NCBI GenBank assembly: GCA_020724325.1
Contig: DYHC01000127.1
Span: 1-5,931 of the forward strand
Direction: 5' to 3'
Origin: Melioribacter roseus
GTDB taxonomy: Bacteria > Bacteroidota > Ignavibacteria > Ignavibacteriales > Melioribacteraceae
Length of the DNA stretch: 5,931 nucleotides
Shown here one piece after another: positions 1-5,931 of the stretch. Made by a program: the position numbers and the translations under genes. Every line of letters starts with the position of its first letter. Position 1 is the stretch's first letter. The notes beneath the pieces were generated by a model. That model was not told the DNA's origin. It did no database searches and saw only the letters and a program-made list of their open reading frames with translations.

Positions 1-481
1 TAATATATTTTAACTTATCAGTTTTAGATTTTAAAATATGTACTCCGCTGCTAGAAGCGCCTATATTATGCTTTGCAACCAGCGGAGGTTCATAATTTTC
101 AACAAATTTCAATACTTCGTTTTTACAATAATATATATATGCTTTGGGATGGGGTAAATCGTTTGCTTTCAACCAGGAATAAAAAAAACGTTTATTTTCG
201 TAAATGTATATCTCTTCAGGTGTTGGATATACAGGAAGCTCTAATATGTTATCAATCAGGAAAATTCTTTCATCATATAATTGTTTATAGGTAGCAGTTA
301 AGCCCGGCGGTTTTGCAAGAAGATAATCATATTTTACGTTAGCGATTCGCTCAAACCAATCAGAACCAGAAAGACATATTATATCATAATCTATATTACC
401 CCTATTATCCAATGCTCTGCACCAATTCAGGTGATCATCTTTATTTTCATTTGCAAGTACAGCCAGTCTTATTTGACCCAT
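1..481 (-). CDS. ATP-grasp domain ligase-like protein, N-terminal 160 residues (3' end cut by window edge)
   Basis: The reading frame stays open to the left edge, so only the N-terminal part is seen. It starts at an ATG whose A is the last base of the TAA stop of the asparagine-synthetase-like gene (TAATG). An AGG Shine-Dalgarno core lies 9 nt upstream. Residues 1-90 look like the preATP-grasp domain, with strands LAVLAN and DYDIICLSG, then SDWFERI (40-46) and a KPPG turn (57-60). ENKRF (95-99), the segment WLKANDLPHPKAYIYY and LVAKHNIGASSSGVHIL (134-150) match the start of the ATP-grasp fold, where a Lys and a Gly/Ser-rich loop bind ATP. Such enzymes join a carboxylate to an amine or similar nucleophile through an acyl-phosphate. 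The metal-binding half lies outside the window, so activity cannot be judged. Its N-domain is unlike that of the ATP-grasp protein at the other end of the operon, so it is not a recent duplicate. Family assignment is good; the substrate is unknown. Confidence 0.82.
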   Translation of the reverse strand, partial: MGQIRLAVLANENKDDHLNWCRALDNRGNIDYDIICLSGSDWFERIANVKYDYLLAKPPGLTATYKQLYDERIFLIDNILELPVYPTPEEIYIYENKRFFYSWLKANDLPHPKAYIYYCKNEVLKFVENYEPPLVAKHNIGASSSGVHILKSKTDKLKYI

Positions 482-2196
482 TATGCAATACCTGATTGAT
501 TCAAATAATAATTAATGGAAAGAACTTGTATCAGGCTGTTAATATCCGAGGTTACATTATTTAAAAGTGTTTCTTTAATGAATTCATCTCGATAAATTTC
601 TTTCAATATTCTAATGTTTCGATAGTTATCACTATTATAAAGAAATGCATTCCTTACTGCGAAAGGATCCTCGCTATCACTTCTTTTTTCATACAATTTT
701 GCATAAGCAATTTTTGATTTTCCATAAAAACTTAACAAATCAGCAGGTTTATAGCCTTTTCCAGTAATCATATTCATCAATTGCGGTGATGTTCTCTTTA
801 TTATATAAGCGTAAGGCAACTGACCTTTAAATCTCTGGAATGGATTATGTGTAAAAAACTTACTATAAACACCCGAATATTTTGTAGTCAATAAGTATTT
901 AACAAATGAAGGATCAAGGTATGGCGACCTGTTTTTAAGAAAATGACTCTGCATTACTATCTCAGGTCCGAAATATTTTCGAAAAACTTCCTCAAAAATA
1001 AATTTATAGAATAACTGGTTTTTGTCTAATCCAACATGAATTCTTTTATATGATATCAATTTATCAATCAGATTTTCGATACACTCGGTAATTATGTCTG
1101 AGTTGATGTATCTGAGTTTCGGGCTTTTCTTTATTTTTTCTATCCATTCATCATTTTCGATTTCAAAGTACGAGATCATCTCTTCAGATATTACCACTCC
1201 AGGATTATGAAAAGCACGAAATAATTCGCTTCCGAAATTGCCTGTAATAATATAATTAACCCGTTCACCTAATTTTTTCGCTGCAAACTTGTAATGTGCT
1301 CTGCCGAAAGAAGCACTCCCCTCTGTATTTTTAATTATATCTAAACCACACTGGAGAGAGTCATTTTTTATATAATCATTATCAAGTGCAATAGGGATAA
1401 AATCTATTCCAAGCACTACCGCCTGGTGACTGGCAAGCGTTAAATCAACTGAATCCGGCGACCCAAAAGAATATGTGATAAAATCCTTGTTCAAGTATAT
1501 CCCCGATGCAACAAGCGTCCTGCCATCAAACCCCGATGTAAAAGATAAAGCTGCATTTTCTTCGGGGAAATATTTAGATGAGGTTTCAAGAAATTTTTCT
1601 GCCACTCCTTCAAGTATTATCCTGCCGGCAGCGGGACTACTTACATAATAATCTGCTATATCAAAACATTTTTTTATTATTGTTTGATCTGAAATGGTAA
1701 TGTAGTGGTTGGATGGTAAAAGCTTTACTTCTTTGTAAATTGTATCTTCTGTAATAGCATAATTAAAAAGAATCCTTTCAATTAGATATTGTTTATTCAA
1801 AGTCAATTTACCCGTATAATCTGTTATGTATTCCATTCTTGAACTCACCAATACATTTTTATCATCTTCAAAAACATATACTGGTAAAATATTAAACACG
1901 CTTGTCAGCACACTAATTGATCGCTGCAGTTTATTCAATTTTATGATGTAAAAAAAACCTCCGAATTCTGAAACGTCATTGTTAAATATCTTATTTATCA
2001 ACTCATCATTTTTAATCCCGGTCAATAAATCACCGATAACTATGATTTTTTCATGCTCTGCATTTAGTTCTTTTCGATCCTCGGAATTACCATGGTAAAG
2101 GAAGACAGACCCATTTTTCTTTTTTAAATCCGCACGATTCATTACCTCGCTTAGTTGTTTAGTCTCCTCTTTATCTATTTTTAATATAAAGTTCAC
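481..2196 (-). CDS. Asparagine-synthetase-like (AsnB superfamily) ATP-dependent amide-forming enzyme with degenerate glutaminase domain
   Basis: The protein has 571 residues and two halves. Residues 1-180 resemble the Ntn-hydrolase glutaminase fold (FGGFFYIIKLN at 78-88, VLVSSRMEYI at 115-124), but residue 2 is Asn, not the catalytic Cys, so glutamine hydrolysis is not expected. Residues 195-460 are the adenylating synthetase half. The PP-loop is SFTSGFDGRT (218-227), where AsnB has SGGLDS. A second ATP-site segment, TGNFGSELFRA (318-328), stands where AsnB has a TGDGGDELF-like motif. NRSPYLDP (422-429) matches the AsnB R-x-PFLD region. It probably adenylates a carboxylate and transfers it to free ammonia or an amine. 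The GTG start is chosen because it lies 1 nt after the deacetylase stop and has an AGGG 12 nt upstream. It also keeps the first beta strand, whereas the next in-frame Met is residue 19. In surface-polysaccharide loci such homologues are often linked to uronic acid amidation; that role here is inference. Confidence 0.83.
   Translation of the reverse strand: MNFILKIDKEETKQLSEVMNRADLKKKNGSVFLYHGNSEDRKELNAEHEKIIVIGDLLTGIKNDELINKIFNNDVSEFGGFFYIIKLNKLQRSISVLTSVFNILPVYVFEDDKNVLVSSRMEYITDYTGKLTLNKQYLIERILFNYAITEDTIYKEVKLLPSNHYITISDQTIIKKCFDIADYYVSSPAAGRIILEGVAEKFLETSSKYFPEENAALSFTSGFDGRTLVASGIYLNKDFITYSFGSPDSVDLTLASHQAVVLGIDFIPIALDNDYIKNDSLQCGLDIIKNTEGSASFGRAHYKFAAKKLGERVNYIITGNFGSELFRAFHNPGVVISEEMISYFEIENDEWIEKIKKSPKLRYINSDIITECIENLIDKLISYKRIHVGLDKNQLFYKFIFEEVFRKYFGPEIVMQSHFLKNRSPYLDPSFVKYLLTTKYSGVYSKFFTHNPFQRFKGQLPYAYIIKRTSPQLMNMITGKGYKPADLLSFYGKSKIAYAKLYEKRSDSEDPFAVRNAFLYNSDNYRNIRILKEIYRDEFIKETLLNNVTSDINSLIQVLSINYYLNQSGIA
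490..494 (-). promoter_or_regulatory. Ribosome binding site of the left-edge ATP-grasp gene
   Basis: CAGGT on the minus strand, with its AGG core 9 nt before the ATG at 481, lies in the final codons of the asparagine-synthetase-like gene. Together with the TAATG junction it marks stop-start re-initiation and fixes the start of the left-edge gene. Confidence 0.6.
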
Positions 2197-2197
2197 T

Positions 2198-3352
2198 TTA
2201 AATTATATCCCTGAAAATTTCATAGATACTTTTAACAAAGTAGTATGGCTGCTCTTTGTAGAAACTTTTAATTTTATAATTTGTTTTGAGTTTTGTGAAA
2301 AACATATTGCTCTTTGAAACGCCGAGACCAAATCTTTCAAATCGCGTATCATCAAGACTTCTTTGACCTGACTTACCAAGGCTTGTGGCTTTATAACCTG
2401 TCTTCAAAGCCATTTTATGTGCGAACTCATTATTATCACCATGAGGCCAGCAGCATATTTCAACCTTTTTATAAAGTTCTGTCTCAATTATATCTTTCGA
2501 TTCCTTTAATTCATATCGGACCCGTTCTTTATATTCATTTTCTGTTTCAGAATACTCGATAATGTTATTATATTTTTTAGCTTCATTATAAAATGTTGAA
2601 ACCTTATTAAGTAAATAATCATAATTATATGGAACTGACCAGTCTGTTAATTTCAATAGCTTTATAACTTCATCTCTGAATGAATCTTTAATGTTAACTT
2701 TCCTCGCAATAACTGATGATTTCTCTTCGAAGATGGGGAAGCCGTAAGGAATAAGTTTTCCAAATTCACTGTCTTCAATATAATAAGGTAGTCGGTTCGG
2801 GTATAGATTTCCTACTACATAAAGACTGTCTCTGCATGGATAGTGGAACCCTGTTATTTCGTCAGAAACAAAATATTTTGTGTGTGTAAGTGTATGTGAT
2901 TGGATATCAACAAATCCGCTTTTTTCCATCAACCTCATTTCGTCCCAGCTTAAGAAACCCCACTTATTTATTTCATCCATTGTTGCTTGATTATTCCAAT
3001 AATCTTCTAATGTTTTTCTTATTACAGATCGTTTATCCACAAAAACCGGATTTACAAATATTGTTGCTTTTGCATTATACTTTTTAAGCAGTGGATAGAC
3101 ATAAATAAAATTATCAACATATCCGTCGTCAAATGTAAGACATACGATCCTGTCACCCTGATGACTATCGGAGTCTTTACCTCTATCTATCAATTCCCTC
3201 AAAAAAATAAACTTATATCCGTTCCTTTTAAAATACTTTAAGTGCTCCTCGAAGTATTTTAGTTCGAGTGTAAGGTATCTTTTAGGCCAGTTTGGATGCT
3301 TAGCAGGTGCAATGGAATGATAATAGATTATGGGAATGCTATCTATGCTCAT
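2198..3352 (-). CDS. Polysaccharide deacetylase (NodB homology / CE4 type), cytoplasmic, with large insertion
   Basis: This is a 384-residue CE4-type metal-dependent deacetylase, expected to remove N- or O-acetyl groups from a sugar. PIIYYHSI (7-14) is the usual first strand. TFDDGY (73-78) is motif 1, with D75 the likely catalytic base and D76 a metal ligand. SHTLTH (152-157) is motif 2, with metal ligands H153 and H157. CWPHG (301-305), followed by a GYKAT strand (319-323), matches the late strand of the fold. Roughly 130-140 residues between motif 2 and CWPHG are more than a plain NodB domain needs, and include RLPYY (187-191) and a charged helical stretch (about 257-297). No signal peptide or membrane segment is seen, so a cytosolic precursor is the likely substrate. 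The ATG lies 14 nt inside the glycosyltransferase gene without an obvious Shine-Dalgarno site, suggesting coupling. The next Met is residue 125, after motif 1, so the start is secure. Family certain, substrate unknown. Confidence 0.9.
   Translation of the reverse strand: MSIDSIPIIYYHSIAPAKHPNWPKRYLTLELKYFEEHLKYFKRNGYKFIFLRELIDRGKDSDSHQGDRIVCLTFDDGYVDNFIYVYPLLKKYNAKATIFVNPVFVDKRSVIRKTLEDYWNNQATMDEINKWGFLSWDEMRLMEKSGFVDIQSHTLTHTKYFVSDEITGFHYPCRDSLYVVGNLYPNRLPYYIEDSEFGKLIPYGFPIFEEKSSVIARKVNIKDSFRDEVIKLLKLTDWSVPYNYDYLLNKVSTFYNEAKKYNNIIEYSETENEYKERVRYELKESKDIIETELYKKVEICCWPHGDNNEFAHKMALKTGYKATSLGKSGQRSLDDTRFERFGLGVSKSNMFFTKLKTNYKIKSFYKEQPYYFVKSIYEIFRDII
2209..2212 (-). promoter_or_regulatory. Weak ribosome binding site before the GTG start of the asparagine-synthetase-like gene
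   Basis: AGGG on the minus strand lies 12 nt before the GTG at 2196, within the last codons of the deacetylase gene. The spacing is longer than ideal, so coupling to the preceding stop codon, 1 nt away, probably contributes. It favours the GTG over the downstream Met at residue 19. Confidence 0.45.
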
Positions 3353-4454
3353 TCTGTTTTATCATGTTAAAAATATTTTCAAAATTTTTAAGCATAGTAT
3401 CTGTTGTGAACTTCGATAAATGCAATTTGTATTCCTCACTTTCCGGGTCAAATTCTTTAAACTGATTGTCAACATTTGAAAGAACTTTTTTTAGAGTTTC
3501 AAGGTCTTTATAGTTAAATAGAAGAAATGATTTCTTATAAACCAGCTCCGGTGTTCCCCCTGTGCTGGTAGCAATGACAGGCAATCCGGTAAACATAGCT
3601 TCAAGAATTGCATTCGAAATCCCTTCACCTCTTGAAGAATGAATGAAATAGTCAGCCATTCTAAGATATTCATGTACGTTTTTTACGCGTCCTAATAATT
3701 TAACTTTTTCACTTAATCCTGATTGTTTTATTTTATCTTCGATTGTCTTCCTGAGAGGTCCATCTCCAATAATCAAATACCTGAAATCATATTGAACGTT
3801 AATTTCCATCAATGCATCAATAACAGTAAAGTAGTCCTTATACGGTAGGAAGTTAGCGACCGAAATAAATACCTTTGTTACTTTGTTTATTTTATTTTTA
3901 AATATCCTTTCTAACTGTTTTAGACTTTCATATTTAGCCGGTTTTTTCCCAAACTGCTCAGGATCAACCCCATTGTATAGTATTAAACTTCTTTTATTTT
4001 CTTTGAGGTTGTTTGCCTGTAAACCTGCGCAGCTATTTGCAATAACATACGGTGATAGCCACGAAATAAAGCTTCTTAAAATATGGGAAGTCTTAAATAA
4101 TCTTATTCCATGACGAATAGTGCAATTTACAAACCTAAATCTGTAATATTTTGAAAGTATTAAATTTATTGCTGCCGTCTTTATATCCCAGGAGAATACG
4201 ATTATAGGTTGGTATTTTCGAATAAGATTTTTAAGAAAAAAAAAGGTCTTAACCCAGCTTTTAGAGTTAGTTACTACTAATTCTTTACCATTTATAACAT
4301 ATTCATCTAAATAATTATTATCCGGCATAAGGTTCTGAACAACTAACAATTTCTGATAGCTTTTCAGAGATGAGAACAGTAGAATTAGCTGTCTTTCTTT
4401 ACCACCGCGGCTAATATTATCGGAACTGAAAATGATAAAATTATTATTTGCCAT
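3339..4454 (-). CDS. Glycosyltransferase, GT4-like (GT-B fold)
   Basis: The protein has 371 residues, normal for a GT4 retaining glycosyltransferase that moves a sugar from a nucleotide donor to a growing glycan on the cytoplasmic face of the membrane. The N-terminal Rossmann half starts with a strand and a glycine-rich turn (ISRGGKERQ, 14-22), the usual acceptor-side loop. NGVD (161-164) marks the link to the donor half. VANFLPYKD (199-207), IIGDGP (228-233) and VKLLGRV (251-257) are the usual GT4 strands. EGISNAILE (277-285) is the E-x7-E motif, with E277 and E285 at the nucleotide-sugar site, followed by GLPVIATSTGG (290-300). No membrane segment is clear. The gene overlaps the preceding ATP-grasp gene by 11 nt and the following deacetylase gene by 14 nt. 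A run of nine T in the coding strand encodes F71-F73. The sugar and acceptor cannot be predicted. Confidence 0.93.
   Translation of the reverse strand: MANNNFIIFSSDNISRGGKERQLILLFSSLKSYQKLLVVQNLMPDNNYLDEYVINGKELVVTNSKSWVKTFFFLKNLIRKYQPIIVFSWDIKTAAINLILSKYYRFRFVNCTIRHGIRLFKTSHILRSFISWLSPYVIANSCAGLQANNLKENKRSLILYNGVDPEQFGKKPAKYESLKQLERIFKNKINKVTKVFISVANFLPYKDYFTVIDALMEINVQYDFRYLIIGDGPLRKTIEDKIKQSGLSEKVKLLGRVKNVHEYLRMADYFIHSSRGEGISNAILEAMFTGLPVIATSTGGTPELVYKKSFLLFNYKDLETLKKVLSNVDNQFKEFDPESEEYKLHLSKFTTDTMLKNFENIFNMIKQNEHR
4236..4244 (-). repeat. Nine-base homopolymer (T9 in the coding strand) within the glycosyltransferase gene
   Basis: Nine A on the plus strand, read as TTT TTT TTT in frame, encode three Phe at residues 71-73. 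It is the longest single-base run I see. Tracts of this length can slip during replication or transcription, but the frame here is intact. Confidence 0.6.
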
Positions 4455-5547
4455 TTACATCTACTTTGCTATAACCTGACACTGCGGTGATATTTTCCGG
4501 TAGAATTAAATCGGGTTTGTCTAATAAGTCCATTAACTCAAAATACTGAGGCCAGAAACGACCCTCGTGCCAATTTAGATATTCATCCCAATAACCATTC
4601 ATAAAGTCGGGGTGACCGGCACCGCCATATAAATAGCTCATCTCTACAATTTTTGGTTCTTTGTTTTCATCATAGAGGAAATCATAAGCCATTGCCTGAA
4701 AACCTAAGTATTTTGATATATCCAATGCAATTCTTACCATACGAATATCGATATTAGCCGGGTTGATGTCCCATATGTTACTACCTGAAGCCCTAAAATC
4801 ATTTTTTCTGTTAAATCTTCTGAATGCATGAGCGCGATTTCCTGCGGTTGTTACTCTCGTATCCCACTGATTATCAGGCAGAAACTTCTGAAAATAAACA
4901 TAATTCTTATGTCTTAACCATATATTTTGTTTCTCAGGTTTGTAATATCTGTTACGAAAATTTATAGCATAAAAGCGAAATATTTTTTGTAGATCGAAGT
5001 TAAGAGTTTTAGCAAGATACCTGAATGAAACATCAGTTTGTAAAATGCCACTACCAAACATCCTGTTTAATAAAGAGCGGGCTTTACGTTTTGAGTCTAT
5101 AATATAAACTGAGAGTGATCCAGCACCATTTTTTAACTTAAATACTACCGGATAAGAGGTTGAATTTACCCAATCGATGGCTTGCTTTTTATGATAAAAT
5201 ATAAATGATTGACAAATTGGAAAGCCATTTTCCTTTAGCAAATAAGTTTGCTTAATCTTGTCATCATAATGCCAAGAGGTCGCCCAGTTTGGAAAACATT
5301 TTATTTTCTTTTGATATTGAATGACAGGAATTATAGAATTGGCAATCTGATGATCCGAGTGGGCATGAGACCATCTATAGATAAAATGAGTTACATCATT
5401 TAGCCTATTCCAAAAATCAATATCGCTTGAATCAAGATTAATGTAAGAAATTTTATTATACGAAAGTATTTGTCTGTAGACTTCAAGATCAGAGTCTATC
5501 TTATTATGGATTGCGCGGTGAATTCCAACCAATAATTCCCCACCCAT
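4444..5547 (-). CDS. ATP-grasp domain ligase-like protein, complete (367 aa)
   Basis: This is a complete ATP-grasp protein without recognised substrate, of the kind seen in surface-polysaccharide loci. Residues 1-90 form a short N-terminal domain. DDKIKQTYLLKENGFP (95-110) and VVFKLKNGAGSLSVYII (134-150) are the ATP-grasp entry helix and the Lys/Gly-rich ATP-binding strand-loop. FQKFLP (219-224), DTRVTTAGNRAHAFRR (229-244) and NDFRASGS (249-256) form the central catalytic region with R231 and R252. AYDFLYDENKEPKIVEMSY (287-305) supplies D289 and E302, the likely Mg ligands. Ser304 stands where many ATP-grasp enzymes have Asn (E-x-N). The predicted chemistry is carboxylate phosphorylation followed by attack of an amine or similar nucleophile. 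The ATG directly follows the upstream TAA and has a strong GAGAGG Shine-Dalgarno site 7 nt away, which supports this start. No signal peptide or transmembrane segment is seen, so the protein is cytosolic. Family confident, product unknown. Confidence 0.87.
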   Translation of the reverse strand: MGGELLVGIHRAIHNKIDSDLEVYRQILSYNKISYINLDSSDIDFWNRLNDVTHFIYRWSHAHSDHQIANSIIPVIQYQKKIKCFPNWATSWHYDDKIKQTYLLKENGFPICQSFIFYHKKQAIDWVNSTSYPVVFKLKNGAGSLSVYIIDSKRKARSLLNRMFGSGILQTDVSFRYLAKTLNFDLQKIFRFYAINFRNRYYKPEKQNIWLRHKNYVYFQKFLPDNQWDTRVTTAGNRAHAFRRFNRKNDFRASGSNIWDINPANIDIRMVRIALDISKYLGFQAMAYDFLYDENKEPKIVEMSYLYGGAGHPDFMNGYWDEYLNWHEGRFWPQYFELMDLLDKPDLILPENITAVSGYSKVDVNGK

Positions 5548-5931
5548 TTAATTGCCTCTCTTCTTTAAAATATACTTAATAATTTCAAAATGCGCCTGAC
5601 ATCTGAGCATGTTTTCATAACCTATTACCCGGCTTTCCGGTAGCAAGTATTTCAAAGGAATGCCAATTTTCAAGGCTATTTTTAATAGCGATGAAAAACA
5701 GGGAAATTGCTTAATATAAGCAACCCGCTTAGTTTCACAGAATGCATCCCATGAAATTATAAGACTTTCTTCGTTTTGAATCCATTCGGAAAGCTGAGAT
5801 ATATTACTTAACATTTTTTGTTTAACTGTTTCTCCAGCCATTTTAGTCTCTACTTTATCCCTACACTGAATGATGGGATGCAGATCTACGGTTATTTCAC
5901 TACTTATATTAAGTGTACAAATCAAACCAAA
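5548..5931 (-). CDS. Unrecognised protein, C-terminal 127 residues (5' end cut by window edge)
   Basis: The frame is open through the right edge, so the true start is probably outside; a TTG at 5925 is in frame but has no ribosome-binding site visible before the edge. I do not recognise the family. The visible part is mixed: a strand-like ICTLNISSEI stretch, a polar helical region around KVETKMAGETVKQKML, the segment SLIISWDAF, a hydrophobic stretch LLKIALKIGIPLKYLL too polar to call a membrane helix with confidence, and a basic C-terminus ending KKRGN. The strand-then-SWDAF pattern near the C-terminus is loosely like the end of sulfotransferase or P-loop kinase folds, but no diagnostic motif is visible, so this is only a guess. 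The stop codon directly abuts the ATG of the ATP-grasp gene, and the last codons contain that gene's Shine-Dalgarno site. It therefore very likely belongs to the same operon. Confidence 0.6.
   Translation of the reverse strand, partial: FGLICTLNISSEITVDLHPIIQCRDKVETKMAGETVKQKMLSNISQLSEWIQNEESLIISWDAFCETKRVAYIKQFPCFSSLLKIALKIGIPLKYLLPESRVIGYENMLRCQAHFEIIKYILKKRGN
5555..5560 (-). promoter_or_regulatory. Ribosome binding site of the complete ATP-grasp gene
   Basis: GAGAGG on the minus strand ends 7 nt before the ATG at 5547. It lies inside the last codons of the upstream gene (Lys-Arg-Gly). It is the strongest Shine-Dalgarno match in the window and supports the chosen start. Confidence 0.75.

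Noticed and set aside
73..294. Plus-strand open frame of 73 codons
   Set aside because: It lies antisense to the left-edge ATP-grasp gene, which has recognisable motifs and a proper start. No ribosome binding site or recognisable protein features are seen.
2314..2562. Plus-strand open frame of 82 codons
   Set aside because: It is antisense to the 3' part of the deacetylase gene and shows no motif or start signal.
2890..3087. Plus-strand open frame of 65 codons
   Set aside because: It is antisense to the conserved deacetylase core (motif 1 to motif 2 region), so it is a chance frame.
481..3352. Exosortase/PEP-CTERM-associated cluster, which also combines a deacetylase, a glycosyltransferase and an asparagine-synthetase-type amidotransferase
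   Set aside because: No exosortase or PEP-CTERM protein is in the window. The deacetylase has an atypical insertion, and the asparagine-synthetase-like protein lacks the amidotransferase Cys.
3491..3673. Second minus-strand open frame of 60 codons inside the glycosyltransferase gene
   Set aside because: It is an out-of-frame shadow over the E-x7-E donor-site region of the glycosyltransferase, which is clearly the coding frame.
3883..4113. Plus-strand open frame of 76 codons
   Set aside because: It is antisense to the middle of the glycosyltransferase gene; its apparent hydrophobicity comes from the Lys/Asn-rich opposite strand.
1..5931. RNA genes, CRISPR array, insertion sequence, promoter or terminator
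   Set aside because: There is no non-coding gap beyond 1 nt. I saw no regularly spaced repeats, transposase, tRNA-like cloverleaf or hairpin followed by a T tract at a gene end.

Overview
The window is wholly occupied by one minus-strand gene string, read from the right edge to the left edge, with no intergenic gap longer than 1 nt. The DNA is AT-rich (about one third GC by eye). Its proteins are rich in Lys, Ile, Asn and Tyr, and it uses standard bacterial starts (ATG, one GTG). Some starts have clear Shine-Dalgarno sites. This fits a low-GC bacterium, possibly of the Bacteroidota/Ignavibacteriota kind, but that placement is a weak inference because there is no marker gene.

Layout in transcription order: (1) the 3' part of an unrecognised gene (5931-5548, cut at the right edge); (2) an ATP-grasp ligase-like protein of 367 aa (5547-4444); (3) a GT4-type glycosyltransferase of 371 aa (4454-3339); (4) a NodB/CE4-type polysaccharide deacetylase of 384 aa with a large internal insertion (3352-2198); (5) an asparagine-synthetase-like protein of 571 aa with a degenerate glutaminase half (2196-481, GTG start); (6) the N-terminal 160 residues of a second, different ATP-grasp protein (481-1, cut at the left edge). 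The junctions are TAA-ATG abutment, an 11-nt overlap, a 14-nt overlap, a 1-nt gap and a TAATG 1-nt overlap. This is a tightly coupled operon, and neither its promoter nor its terminator lies in the window.

The glycosyltransferase and deacetylase are typical of a cell-surface polysaccharide (capsule, O-antigen or exopolysaccharide) locus. The unusual part is three ATP-dependent carboxylate-activating enzymes: two ATP-grasp proteins and one asparagine-synthetase-like protein that has lost the glutamine-hydrolysing cysteine. A reasonable inference is that the glycan, or a small molecule attached to it, carries amide-linked groups. The deacetylase could expose an amine, which one of the ligases would then acylate with an amino acid or other carboxylate. 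The substrates cannot be read from sequence.
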